DNA of 64,000 bases from Clostridium sp. CAG:510 (GCA_000434615.1 FR880832.1:140885-204884); one strand, 5' to 3'. Positions 50,897-60,364 are shown, counted from the stretch's first letter. The notes: a model not told the origin generated them from the letters alone. Made by a program: numbers and translations.

Positions 50897-52099
50897 TTAC
50901 TTAAACGCAAACTGCGGCCGCCTATAAAAAGTAAAATTACATTGTTTCATTTCCGGGGCAAAGCTGCCGCCGTCTACCGGATTATAGCTGTTGCTTCCAC
51001 GATTTACGGATATGCCCACCCTGCCATTCGGTGCTGCTTCCGTTTTGTATCCGGAACCGCCGCAATGAATCCAATACCGGTTTCCCGCATCATCTGAGCC
51101 AATGTAAATACCGACATGGTTCACCTGCCCTTTCCGGAGTTTCGCCGGATCTCTCAAAAAGCCCAGATCCCCTACCTGAAGTTCCTCTGCCGTTATCTCC
51201 TGACTGGCATACCATTGCTGTGCCGTACCGGATACCGCTACACCGCTTGGTATGGCTCCGCCGCTTACGACCTGTCCAAAGCATTGATAATATACCCAGT
51301 CCACATAGCCGGAGCAATCCAATGCTCCCTTGGGCGTACCTGTCTGATTGGATTTTCCACCCATCAGATACGGCCAGTTAATTATCGATACCGCAACATT
51401 GGCAAGATCGCCTCTGGTGACATTTCCCTGGATAATTTCCGGTAATACTATATCTTCCGGTATGGAAACCGTATATCCGTACAGCGATACTAAATAGTTT
51501 GAATTATAAACGTCCATTACGTACTCTATGGTTTTCTCATTCAATCCTATATAATCCCGGAGAACCTCTTCGTATTCTGTGTTTACGGTAAGCGTTGCCA
51601 CATAGCGGGTTTCATCCGTACTTTTATCTGCAGCCACTTCATTTATTGAATTAATAATGCCTGTAGAGTCCTTGTAAGTGAGCTTTTTTTCATCTCTTTC
51701 AATATAGCCTAAGATTTCCTCTTTGCCTGTATAGAAGTTTATATTATTTGTCACCCAGGAATCCTGTGCATCACCATCTGACACCGTTTCAGACGGTGAC
51801 TGCTCCTCTTCCATAAGGATACAGAATTGAAGTGACGTAAGCATTGGATTGTAGTCCTTCAGCGTATTGATATTATTTTCATACGCATGCATGCCGTCCG
51901 CAAGCATTATGATATCCCAGGGAACCCCCAGCTCTGAACCTATGTACTGATATGCATATGCCTCTTTTTCCGTGGCAAATCCAACCAGTGGTGATGCCAC
52001 GGAACCGGCGCCGCCGGAACCGACACCTGCAAAGCAGAACACGATCAGTATAAATATCAGCAAGAATCCTGCGGCCTGTATCATTGCCATTTTTTTCAT
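50897..52099 (-). CDS. NlpC/P60 cell-wall hydrolase of the transfer system
   Basis: 400 aa. An N-terminal membrane anchor (about 8-30) precedes a helical middle domain and a C-terminal NlpC/P60 domain with catalytic Cys in DCSGYVDWVY near residue 270, His in NHVGIYIG and a third residue in WIHCGG. It opens the cell wall for the conjugation channel, like CwlT or TcpG; the muramidase half of CwlT is not recognised. The ATG overlaps the virB4 stop (TGATG). Confidence 0.88.
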   Translation of the reverse strand: MKKMAMIQAAGFLLIFILIVFCFAGVGSGGAGSVASPLVGFATEKEAYAYQYIGSELGVPWDIIMLADGMHAYENNINTLKDYNPMLTSLQFCILMEEEQSPSETVSDGDAQDSWVTNNINFYTGKEEILGYIERDEKKLTYKDSTGIINSINEVAADKSTDETRYVATLTVNTEYEEVLRDYIGLNEKTIEYVMDVYNSNYLVSLYGYTVSIPEDIVLPEIIQGNVTRGDLANVAVSIINWPYLMGGKSNQTGTPKGALDCSGYVDWVYYQCFGQVVSGGAIPSGVAVSGTAQQWYASQEITAEELQVGDLGFLRDPAKLRKGQVNHVGIYIGSDDAGNRYWIHCGGSGYKTEAAPNGRVGISVNRGSNSYNPVDGGSFAPEMKQCNFTFYRRPQFAFK

Positions 52100-54837
52100 C
52101 AAAGTTCCTCTTTTCTGAACAATTCCTCATCGGAAAATACAAAATCGAACTCATCCTCTTCCGTCTGTGTAGGTTTCTCATTTTCTGCGGGCTCTGCCGG
52201 TTTTTCCAGGGGTTCTGCTTCTGCAGGTTCTGCCGGTTTCTCCGGGGTTTTTGCTTCTGCAGGTTCTGCCGGTCTCTCCGGGGTTTTTGCTTCCGCAGGC
52301 TCTGCCGGTCTCTCCGGAATTTCCGCTTCTGCAGGGTTTTCCTTTAACTCAACGGTTTTTGTTTTGGGTGTGGTAGAAAATACGTCTATAAGGTCCTGGA
52401 ATACTGCATCAAATTTTAAGATGCCAATATGCCCATCCAGATCCTGGAACATGCATTCACCATTTCCTAAGTTCTTAAATGTCTCCTTATTTGTGACAGT
52501 CGGCTCTAAGCCCATGTATTCGCACATACGCTGTGCTTCCGCTTCATTTGTAGTCTGAAAGCAGAATTTATAGGATATGGTGTTTTTAATCCCTTCAGAC
52601 GGAAGATCCAGCACAGAATGCCCATTAAATATACATCCACTGTAAAGAGAACGTCCCATACGTGTAAGGAAATCATATAATTTCACTCCTTCTTCCGTTT
52701 TTCCAAGCATCCAGGATTCGTCAAACAGTATTACCTTAAATACCGGGCGTTTTACCATTGCAAACTTTTTAGCAAAATTGCTTATGATTGCCATTAAAAC
52801 CGTGGAAAGTGTTTCTTCAGATGTGTAGCTTTCCTTCGGTGTCTCCGGACTTGGCAGCTTCAGATTATCAATCTGCAGGATATTTAACCGGTTATCCAGT
52901 GAAATGGCCTCTTCTGTCCCATCTCCAAATATCAACTGTGACATGCCGGTATCCGCCTGAAGACGTAAACGGCGTGCCAGAAATTTTCCTGTTTCGCACA
53001 ACTCATCTTTCGCCGGAAAGGTACCCAATATCTCACAGAGCCTTCTCATCGAAGGCAGATTTTCCTGGGACATAATGCGCTGAGCTTCCAGTACAGCCGT
53101 ATATTCTACACTTGTCGGTGATATCTTCAGCAATTCCGCTATGACATTGATTGCCAATTCATCTGCAGCTTTCAAATCATCCCGGTACAGATTATATGGA
53201 TCCAGCTTTCCTTTGTTGACAGGATTGCTTGACAGCGTGACCGTAGTAATCATACCTGCCAGCATATCCAGATCCCTTTCCCAGTGGCTACGTTCTGCTT
53301 TAGGGTCAAATATAAGACCGTAGCCGCCATACAATACCGTTAATACGATAAGCAGATTGGCATTGAAAGACTTTCCCACACCAAGATTTCCGTAAAATGT
53401 AGCTGCTGCCGACTTATTGCGCAGGCATGCCAGTCCCAGCTCCAGGAATACCGGTTTTCCTTCCTGTCCTGTAGTACCTATATACGGTCCGACCTTATCT
53501 CCCAGCTCATGGCTTGCACCTATTACACCGGATGCCAGGGTAAGCGGCGTCATGGGAACCATATAATCCTTAACCATGCATCCTACACTTGGAATGCACT
53601 GCATCCACAATTTTATCTGATCGGCAAGAGGCCTCTCTATGACAAAATTCAGGTCTTCGTATTCGTTTTTTACCGTTGTGATTCGCTTTTCCAGCTCTTC
53701 TTTATTATCTGCAGCTATGCAAATTGTAATACTGGTGTTCAGAATGGGCTCACGTAGGTTTTTAAGCTCAATTTCCAACGCATCCGCATATCCTTTTCCC
53801 TCCAGCAGATCTTCCGGTATATCTGCATTTGCACCTGTTATATGTTCTATCTGACTGTCTATTTCCTGCTTTTTTTTGTCCAATTTCCTCTGTGCGGCAC
53901 GATATTCGATTGCTTTGATATGAATGCATACTTCCGCCTGCAGGTTGTACTTCTGCAGCATGTAAATCCATTCCATTCCCGGAAAATCAAAGCTGTCCGG
54001 AACATTTGTCAATGCCATAAATGACTGATAAGATACATTTTCTTTGTCATGTTCTATCCGGAGCATTCTGTTATCTGCATGTATGCTTCCGGAGAACAGA
54101 TTTACAACATCTCTTGTATACGGCTTAATGATACGTTCATTTCCGACATCCTTAACCGTGGCACTGGGTTTCCATTCCTTCCCATTCTGATCGCCGTGGA
54201 ATAACTGTATCCGTTTATTAATTCCTCTGTAAGCCATCCGCCGAAACAGCCATTGTGTTTCTGTGCCTGTCAGCTCCACCAGACGTATCTTCTGATTCTG
54301 CGTATACAGCCATTTTTCCGCCATCTTGATAGCATCGTTCAACTTACTCATCAAAATATCTTTTGCATCCAGATTCATAAATACATCAATGGCATTCACC
54401 GGATTTTTAATAAAATACTGGTATCCGTCCCGGATGCCGGTTACTGTTTCAGAGGTTTCCGAAAAATCGGCCAGTTTTACTATGATATAGCTTCTGTAAT
54501 CCGTTGCATCGCCCTCTGTCCGCTTGATTTCTTCCAGATATCTTTCTGTTTGTTCCGCATGGTATTTTGCCTTCTGGTATAGCACATCATCTTCATCCAG
54601 CTTCTTTATCAAATCCTTGAATTGATCCTTATTATCCTGTTCTACCGGTACTATCAGAATCTGGGCATCACTCATAATGCCGGCAAGAAACTTTGCCATT
54701 TTGTATAGCATGGCAATTTTTTCGTCATTATCCAGATAATCATAATCATATCCTGCCAATTTGAATGCAGCCCAGGTACTCCGGTCTACATTAAATATCA
54801 GATTATCTGAAAAATAATTAATCGGACATCTGTACAT
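52099..54837 (-). CDS. VirB4-family conjugation ATPase with repeat-rich C-terminal tail
   Basis: 912 aa; ConE-type homologues are about 830 aa. It powers the type IV channel. Walker A is YGNLGVGKSFNANLL near residue 475, Walker B is KVILFDESWML near 705, and a third motif is FQTTNEAEAQRM. The extra length is a tail (about 827-912) of 12-residue PAEPAEAKTPER units ending in a very acidic segment. It overlaps the tcpE-like gene by 20 bp and the NlpC gene by 1 bp. One octamer copy is in the tail at 52167-52174. Confidence 0.93.
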   Translation of the reverse strand: MYRCPINYFSDNLIFNVDRSTWAAFKLAGYDYDYLDNDEKIAMLYKMAKFLAGIMSDAQILIVPVEQDNKDQFKDLIKKLDEDDVLYQKAKYHAEQTERYLEEIKRTEGDATDYRSYIIVKLADFSETSETVTGIRDGYQYFIKNPVNAIDVFMNLDAKDILMSKLNDAIKMAEKWLYTQNQKIRLVELTGTETQWLFRRMAYRGINKRIQLFHGDQNGKEWKPSATVKDVGNERIIKPYTRDVVNLFSGSIHADNRMLRIEHDKENVSYQSFMALTNVPDSFDFPGMEWIYMLQKYNLQAEVCIHIKAIEYRAAQRKLDKKKQEIDSQIEHITGANADIPEDLLEGKGYADALEIELKNLREPILNTSITICIAADNKEELEKRITTVKNEYEDLNFVIERPLADQIKLWMQCIPSVGCMVKDYMVPMTPLTLASGVIGASHELGDKVGPYIGTTGQEGKPVFLELGLACLRNKSAAATFYGNLGVGKSFNANLLIVLTVLYGGYGLIFDPKAERSHWERDLDMLAGMITTVTLSSNPVNKGKLDPYNLYRDDLKAADELAINVIAELLKISPTSVEYTAVLEAQRIMSQENLPSMRRLCEILGTFPAKDELCETGKFLARRLRLQADTGMSQLIFGDGTEEAISLDNRLNILQIDNLKLPSPETPKESYTSEETLSTVLMAIISNFAKKFAMVKRPVFKVILFDESWMLGKTEEGVKLYDFLTRMGRSLYSGCIFNGHSVLDLPSEGIKNTISYKFCFQTTNEAEAQRMCEYMGLEPTVTNKETFKNLGNGECMFQDLDGHIGILKFDAVFQDLIDVFSTTPKTKTVELKENPAEAEIPERPAEPAEAKTPERPAEPAEAKTPEKPAEPAEAEPLEKPAEPAENEKPTQTEEDEFDFVFSDEELFRKEEL
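52177..52341 (-). repeat. Tandem 36-bp repeats in the virB4-like gene
   Basis: About four units coding PAEPAEAKTPER or close variants. The nucleotide sequence is nearly as conserved as the protein, which suggests recent expansion and possible length variation. Confidence 0.75.
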
Positions 54838-55240
54838 TACTTCCTCCTTCCCGGTATCCCCGGCTGCAGTTCCACTTTATAACTTCTTTTGCTTCGGTTT
54901 CATTATGTGTCTTAAAATGCTGTATGTATCGCCCTTTTTCGGTTAACCAAAAAAATATGCAGCCTATAAAATACATAATCGGATTTTTTCCATCCACTTT
55001 CTTTTTCATCAGGTAATGAACACAGGCATAGGGTATCGCTATATATCGTACTACTACCGGCACTACATTCAGTGCCGGTATAATTTTACAGAAAATCAGT
55101 ACAATTAATGCCACACCGATAAAAGCCAGAAAATCATACGGATTTATCGGTAACGGCAGCGATATATTGGATATGGCATAAATTTTCTTTTCCACCTTCC
55201 ATACCTTTGTGTATGAATATATTTTTACTTTATCTTCCAT
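54818..55240 (-). CDS. TcpE-like conjugal transfer membrane protein
   Basis: 140 aa. It begins with YSYTKVWKVEKKIYAISNIS, typical of the TcpE family, then two close membrane segments (FLAFIGVALIVLIFC and a region around VVPVVVRYIAIPYAC). It sits between the TcpD-like and VirB4 genes, as in ICEBs1 (ConD) and Tcp plasmids. Confidence 0.87.
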   Translation of the reverse strand: MEDKVKIYSYTKVWKVEKKIYAISNISLPLPINPYDFLAFIGVALIVLIFCKIIPALNVVPVVVRYIAIPYACVHYLMKKKVDGKNPIMYFIGCIFFWLTEKGRYIQHFKTHNETEAKEVIKWNCSRGYREGGSNVQMSD

Positions 55241-55245
55241 GGCAT

Positions 55246-55578
55246 CTACCCAAAAATAGCCTGGTAAATATTCGTTGCAATTTCTACCGCCGTGGTCGGA
55301 CTTTTAATAAAAAACAAAATCAGACCGCCTGCAAACAGCGTAATAACTGCAGCCACCCAGGCCTTTTTTAAGAGGCAGCCCATAAGAGCAATCGCTAAGG
55401 CCACAACACCGATCCAGAAAATCTGATCTAACATCCATGTACCGGCCTTTTTCCCGTAATCGGAAGCATAAACATTCATAATGTCCCCAAAATACAGCAT
55501 GTAAAAAGACCATGCCACCATGAACATTCTCCAAATCGTCATTCCGCTCAGTTTCTTTTTCTTTCCTTCATTCATCAT
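55246..55578 (-). CDS. TcpD-like small membrane protein of the transfer system
   Basis: 110 aa with three hydrophobic segments. The order (after the VirB8-like gene, 5 bp before tcpE) and size fit TcpD/ConC, although no diagnostic motif is visible. GGAGG lies 9 bp before the ATG. Confidence 0.7.
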   Translation of the reverse strand: MMNEGKKKKLSGMTIWRMFMVAWSFYMLYFGDIMNVYASDYGKKAGTWMLDQIFWIGVVALAIALMGCLLKKAWVAAVITLFAGGLILFFIKSPTTAVEIATNIYQAIFG

Positions 55579-55595
55579 CTTTTTTTTCCTCCGTT

Positions 55596-56615
55596 TTATT
55601 TAATATTTAGGTTTCCGGTTCTTAAATTAATATCCTGTATATAAAACTTTCCACCGCTCTCTGTCATGGAAAGATTGATTTTTTGAAGCATTTTTACGTT
55701 GTTTTCTGCATCCTTAATTTTAAATTCCACAATACACACAATATTGTTATGGGTATCCTGGTAACAGCTAATCTTTTCGATATTTTCAAACGAAAACCTG
55801 CCGTTTAACCCGGTAAACTTTTGCTTATCACAGTCACCTCCCAGGTAGTAGTTAATAACCGACTCATCCTGTTCAAAATAGGCTTTTAAGAAGTTTTCTA
55901 CAGAAGTTTTGATAGCGGAAGCTTTCTCATCACTTACGGCATTGCCATAATAAGGTTCTGTTTTATATTCCGGTATATAAATTGATTCATCCTCCACCAT
56001 AAGCGGCAGATCTTCAATGATGTAGCTTCCACCTTTTGCGTACACCGGTACTCTTAATGTGACTGTATTTTTCGTTTCTCTTGTTGTGTAGGTTTGTCCA
56101 TCCTCGTTCAGGCTTCTGCCGGTATAACAGACTTCTGCAAAGACATACACATCCTTCTGCTCTTCCGTATAATCCTCTATGCGGTATGCCTGCACGTACC
56201 CCGCCTCTGCATCCGCTGTACAGTCCACTAAGGAGCCTGTTAATAGTCCGGAAGTTACATAGGGCTTCAGACGGCTTTTATATTCTTCCTCCTTCCTGTT
56301 TTCATATGTCAGATACTCCTTTGTGAAATTTTGAGCAAAAGCCATTATTTCTGCGTTTTCACTGGTATAATCGTTGTACTGATCCTTAAAGTCCTGAATC
56401 AGCTGTTCCGCTTCCTTTTGGGTATCTGTCTTAAATATGGATGCCACACCCCTGATAAAAATAAATATAAGAATTACCCAGAATATTGCTCTTAGGACTT
56501 TCATTCCTGTATTCTTTTTCATTATGTATTCTTCCGTTTTCGGTTTCGCAGCTTTAGCTTTGGGCTGCCTGTCAGGCTTTTTCTTACTGTCTTTTTCTTC
56601 TGTCTTGCTTTTCAT
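55596..56615 (-). CDS. TcpC/VirB8-like conjugation protein
   Basis: 339 aa from the ATG at 56615, with AAGGAG. A Lys-rich cytoplasmic part (1-35) and a membrane helix around MKVLRAIFWVILIFIFIRG are followed by an extracellular region with two NTF2-like folds, as in TcpC and ConB. It follows tcpA by 21 bp. One octamer copy is at 56086-56093. Confidence 0.85.
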   Translation of the reverse strand: MKSKTEEKDSKKKPDRQPKAKAAKPKTEEYIMKKNTGMKVLRAIFWVILIFIFIRGVASIFKTDTQKEAEQLIQDFKDQYNDYTSENAEIMAFAQNFTKEYLTYENRKEEEYKSRLKPYVTSGLLTGSLVDCTADAEAGYVQAYRIEDYTEEQKDVYVFAEVCYTGRSLNEDGQTYTTRETKNTVTLRVPVYAKGGSYIIEDLPLMVEDESIYIPEYKTEPYYGNAVSDEKASAIKTSVENFLKAYFEQDESVINYYLGGDCDKQKFTGLNGRFSFENIEKISCYQDTHNNIVCIVEFKIKDAENNVKMLQKINLSMTESGGKFYIQDINLRTGNLNIK

Positions 56616-56636
56616 GACTTCTCCTTTCAAATCACC

Positions 56637-58172
56637 TTAAAAATTCAGGTCTAAATCATCTAAATCTACTTCAACATCTTCTCCAAAGGGAACTACAACT
56701 TTTCCTTTGTCACTTACATAGGCCTGTTGCTTTTCCACTGGTTCCTTGTTCTTTGCAGCCTTCTTTTTAGGCTCCGGTTTCTCCGCCTGCTTTCCATAAT
56801 CTCCCGTGTAGGTTTCATCTATAAGCATGTTTCCTACTTCAATATCTACATCTCTTAGCATCGTTTCATCGTCAAAGTAAAACGACTGAAATTCAATCGT
56901 TTCATTTCCCACTTTGTAAAGAAAACGTCCCTTTATATCCGGAAGATCTACTGCATCTGTGTTTCCAAGTACGATTTCCGATGCTGCCTTATCTGCAAAT
57001 CGTCCGGATATACGTACCGGAACATTGTTTTTTATCTGCCCGGTCAATACAGTGGCATCCGGTCTTTGTACTCCCAGAAATAAATTGATTCCGGTTGCTC
57101 TGGATAACCTTGCAAGTGTTGACAATTTTGCTTCCAGCTGCTCATAGATTTGCTTGTTTTCCTTAGATACCCCCTTTTTATCCAGCATTTCTGCGATTTC
57201 ATCCGAAAAAACGCCGATACGGCATAGATTCTGATGTGTTTTTTTATTGTATTCGGACAGATTTTTCACCTCCAGATCCCGAAACAGCTTCAGTCTTCTT
57301 GTGTTTTCTTCTACGAGCATATCCAGTACTGCAAGTGCCCTCTCACGTTCGGTTATAACCTCTCCGTAGTGTTCATACTGCTTTCCAAACTCCACACCAC
57401 CCTTAAAGTCAATCATGAAAACCTTGCAGCCCTGCAGTATCATCTGCCACAATATGCATCGTAATATCACTGATTTTCCGGAGCCGGTTTCTCCGGCTAC
57501 AAGTATGTGCGGCACCCGGTTCAGGTTGAAAGATATATTATCTAATGCACTCTGTCCTACCGTTATAATGCCATTCTTATCACTGCAGTAAGAGTCATCC
57601 CAATTTATCTTATCCGGAATTTTGTACTCTGCCGGAAGGACAGTAAGGTGAACCAATTTTTTACTGTTTCCATATTCCATTTTCAGAATATTGCAATCCA
57701 GTGCGGTTTCCAGCCTTGATCTTGCTGCTTTCCAATCGGGCAATGGTATATTGGATTTGAAGGTCAATATTTTCTTTTTTCCATCCGCATTTTCACCACA
57801 GAAGAAAGGTGCCTTTTTGTCTTTTCCCACAAATCCGATATCTGAAAATATTTTTTCATATTCTTCCTGGTACTTACTGTTTACATTCCCAATGATTAAC
57901 AGATAGATTATAGGCGCCGACAATGCCAGTACATAAACCAGCCATTTTATATAGATTGGTACTTCCAGTGTCCAGATTATATCTTTCAAAAAAAATCTGG
58001 CAGCAAGTGTGATGATAAGCGTAATACCAAGTCCAATCCAATATTTTAACCGGCTCAATTTCTTAATTCCTTTGAACAATGCCCCGAAAAAACCTGCTAT
58101 AACGCTCCCTGCGAACCTGAAAAAGGCTCCTATAGCCTCTTCTAATTGCTTATCTGCGTTACTATTCGCCAT
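56637..58172 (-). CDS. TcpA-like coupling/DNA translocase (FtsK-SpoIIIE family)
   Basis: 511 aa from the ATG at 58172, with GGGAGGG; the longer frame runs through a palindrome. Two membrane segments (about 28-85) precede the motor domain. Walker A is GETGSGKSVILRC near residue 245, then FMIDFKGGVEF, Walker B-like IGVFSDEIAEML and GVQRPDATVLTG. It is the conjugation coupling protein that brings DNA to the channel, as TcpA and ConQ do. Palindrome copy 6 lies 17 bp upstream of its start, implying specific control. One octamer copy is at 56806-56813. Confidence 0.92.
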   Translation of the reverse strand: MANSNADKQLEEAIGAFFRFAGSVIAGFFGALFKGIKKLSRLKYWIGLGITLIITLAARFFLKDIIWTLEVPIYIKWLVYVLALSAPIIYLLIIGNVNSKYQEEYEKIFSDIGFVGKDKKAPFFCGENADGKKKILTFKSNIPLPDWKAARSRLETALDCNILKMEYGNSKKLVHLTVLPAEYKIPDKINWDDSYCSDKNGIITVGQSALDNISFNLNRVPHILVAGETGSGKSVILRCILWQMILQGCKVFMIDFKGGVEFGKQYEHYGEVITERERALAVLDMLVEENTRRLKLFRDLEVKNLSEYNKKTHQNLCRIGVFSDEIAEMLDKKGVSKENKQIYEQLEAKLSTLARLSRATGINLFLGVQRPDATVLTGQIKNNVPVRISGRFADKAASEIVLGNTDAVDLPDIKGRFLYKVGNETIEFQSFYFDDETMLRDVDIEVGNMLIDETYTGDYGKQAEKPEPKKKAAKNKEPVEKQQAYVSDKGKVVVPFGEDVEVDLDDLDLNF

Positions 58173-58188
58173 AAAAATCCCTCCCTTC

Positions 58189-58203
58189 GTCCCAAATTGG
58201 GAC
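58189..58203. repeat. Palindrome copy 6
   Basis: GTCCCAAATTGGGAC just upstream of the tcpA ribosome binding site. It is more than 10 kb from the other copies. Confidence 0.8.
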
Positions 58204-58247
58204 ATGAACATTGTAGTTTTTCATTTAATGAATTTCAGCTCCCTTCC

Positions 58248-58892
58248 CTACTTTTGTGTTCTATACACATATCCATATTGCTCTGCTGTCTGCCTGTAAT
58301 ATCTGTTTAGAAAACCAACTGATCTCTGCCTGGCAACATGTAATGCATGTGCATAATTTTTAAATTCACCGGTTTTATCCTGGTAGGCTTTTTTCACATT
58401 GCGTACCTCTTCATGCATTCTCTCCCTTAACCACGGGATATCTGCCGCTATACGTCTGTTAAACTCCATTGGACGTGCTTTATTTGTGGTACGCAATATG
58501 TAATTTTTTTCTCCCTGGCCTGCAGCACATGCTCTGTGCGAACCAAATTCAAATACTGTGGCATTTCGCATATCCGCAAAGGAAAATGTGCCTCCAAAGC
58601 CTTCAATTCCCTTTGGATGGCAATGCGTGACGGTACATCCCTTCCATTTCTGTGCTTCAGCAACCGGAAACGCAACCGATTTAGAATCTCCCTGATATGC
58701 CTTTATTGCCTCTCCATTTTCGTTAAATACAACAAGAACTTCTCTTTTTTTATTCCTAATCAAATTTTCCGTCTGGTCTAAGGTCTTGAAAGGCGCTACA
58801 TCGATTTCCTCTACTTTTCCGGTGCCTGATGATCCCCCCAGAACCTCATCTATGGTTTTCGCCAAGTTGCTAAAAGAGCCTCTACCACCCAT
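58248..58892 (-). CDS. Protein with possible JAMM/MPN metalloprotease motif
   Basis: 214 aa from the ATG at 58892, set by AAGGGAG. The central region contains VTHCHPKGIEGFGGTFSFAD, matching the zinc pattern H-x-H-P...S-x-x-D of JAMM/RadC-type proteins. A C-terminal helical, basic part (RERMHEEVRNVKKAYQDK) follows. It lies between the DUF4417 gene (11-bp overlap) and tcpA. It could process a transfer protein or be a phage-head-like fold; neither is established. Confidence 0.65.
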   Translation of the reverse strand: MGGRGSFSNLAKTIDEVLGGSSGTGKVEEIDVAPFKTLDQTENLIRNKKREVLVVFNENGEAIKAYQGDSKSVAFPVAEAQKWKGCTVTHCHPKGIEGFGGTFSFADMRNATVFEFGSHRACAAGQGEKNYILRTTNKARPMEFNRRIAADIPWLRERMHEEVRNVKKAYQDKTGEFKNYAHALHVARQRSVGFLNRYYRQTAEQYGYVYRTQK

Positions 58893-59523
58893 TTGTATTC
58901 TCCCTTTCAAATTTTCTGCTGAACGTCTCCACCGGTATTATATTTCCCTGGCATCCTTCCGGAATTTTCCCAAAAAATATAATCTGTTCAGGCTGCAACC
59001 GTTCCAGCATTTCCCTATAGCCACACAGAAAAAATTCACGGCTCTTCCTATTCATCTGTGTTCCAACCGAGCTTACACTGACAACGCTCTGTGTAGGTTC
59101 TCCCTCAAAGCACCATGAAAAACTTTCCGGTGTTCCCCAGCATATGGAAGGTATTACCGCGATGCCATTCAGCTGCATATAGGCTCCAAACCAATGTTTA
59201 CGGTAATGATTATAAATTTGCAATGCTGCAGGAAAGTCTGCATAAATGCTAAAATCCGGAGACATCACATACTTATAATTTTTCAGCACGGGGATATATC
59301 GATCCGGTGCATTCCACAATCTGATAAACTGGTAATCATCTATGTAAAAATGAACCCCTGTTTTTTCCCGGTCAGATTTCTTTGTGGCCACATAATTAAA
59401 TCCAATCCATTCACAGCCCTGATAGGTTTCTCTTTTGATTTCCGGAATCCCATAAATTCCTTTTCCTGGGAAAATACATTTATTTATGTTTTCGTAGTTT
59501 CGCTCCAAGAAAACTTTTCTCAT
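58882..59523 (-). CDS. DUF4417 family protein
   Basis: 213 aa. The segments YKYVMSPDFSIYADFPAALQ, then YNHYRKHWFGAYMQLNGIAV, then PSICWGTPESFSWCFEG match DUF4417, a family often encoded in Firmicute mobile elements, with unknown function. It overlaps the integrase stop by 4 bp. One octamer copy is at 59091-59098. Confidence 0.88.
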   Translation of the reverse strand: MRKVFLERNYENINKCIFPGKGIYGIPEIKRETYQGCEWIGFNYVATKKSDREKTGVHFYIDDYQFIRLWNAPDRYIPVLKNYKYVMSPDFSIYADFPAALQIYNHYRKHWFGAYMQLNGIAVIPSICWGTPESFSWCFEGEPTQSVVSVSSVGTQMNRKSREFFLCGYREMLERLQPEQIIFFGKIPEGCQGNIIPVETFSRKFERENTNGW

Positions 59524-60347
59524 TCCTCACCTTCTTCTTTCACGTTTTCATATTCAAATTTCAGTTTTCTGTTGAATAAATATCTTTTCGTAGTAGAAAA
59601 TCGTGCATGCCTCATACGCTGCTGTACGATTGCATTTGCTTCCTCTACCGGCATTTCTTTTTTTAGTGCATTTCTTGTAGTAATTGCAAAGATACGCCGC
59701 AAATCATGACATTCTATTCCAAGCTCAGTTGCTCTCTGTCTTAAATAAACTTCTGAATAAAAAAGCTTTTCGTCTGTTTTATGTTTTACTAAAAATTCAG
59801 GTAATTTTTTTTGCAGATAGGAATCGGGAGAACACTCTATTTTTCCACCATGTCCACCTTTTCCATGCTTTACATTTACGAAAATTTTTTCATTGTTTAT
59901 TTCAATATCTGATGCTTCCAGATCCGCCAGCTCCGATACTCTTAAGCCGGATACCATGGCAAGCCGGTATGCATATCTCAGCTTCTCGTCAGATAACTGA
60001 TTTATTTTGCGTTGTGTAGGTTTCAGATATATTGTTTTAGGTGGCTTTTTGCGCCTGTTCCGTTTTTTGATGCTTACCGCATGAAATTCCTCCTCAGATG
60101 GGAGCTGCAGCATAGAATCATATTCCTTCAGGCGCTTTAATCCATTTTTAACAGCACTGTATTCATTGCGGGTTTTGAATAACTCACGGCACTTTTCATT
60201 TATCCAGTTTTTGTCTATCTGTTCTAAAGAATTAAATTGTATGTCCTTAAAGAGTTTATTTACTGCAGTGTAATATGTCCTGGCCGTATTGGCCGGAAGC
60301 TGGCTGTACAGGTATTCCTTAAAAGGTTCTAATATATCATATTTCAT
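59520..60347 (-). CDS. Tyrosine recombinase
   Basis: 275 aa. A helical N-terminal SAM-like domain precedes the catalytic domain. All residues are visible: Arg in SGLRVSEL near residue 135, Lys in KHGKGG, HxxR in CHDLRR near 220, His in MRHARFSTTK and Tyr in KRYLFNR near 260. It is read with the DUF4417 gene. The element already has a serine integrase, so this enzyme may act on the nested inverted repeats just upstream or resolve dimers. One octamer copy is at 60014-60021. Confidence 0.93.
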   Translation of the reverse strand: MKYDILEPFKEYLYSQLPANTARTYYTAVNKLFKDIQFNSLEQIDKNWINEKCRELFKTRNEYSAVKNGLKRLKEYDSMLQLPSEEEFHAVSIKKRNRRKKPPKTIYLKPTQRKINQLSDEKLRYAYRLAMVSGLRVSELADLEASDIEINNEKIFVNVKHGKGGHGGKIECSPDSYLQKKLPEFLVKHKTDEKLFYSEVYLRQRATELGIECHDLRRIFAITTRNALKKEMPVEEANAIVQQRMRHARFSTTKRYLFNRKLKFEYENVKEEGEE

Positions 60348-60364
60348 AAATTCTCCTGTCTATT

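Noticed and set aside
52177..52341. 36-bp tandem repeats as CRISPR repeats
   Set aside because: They are contiguous and in frame, coding Pro/Glu/Ala units of the VirB4 tail; there are no spacers.
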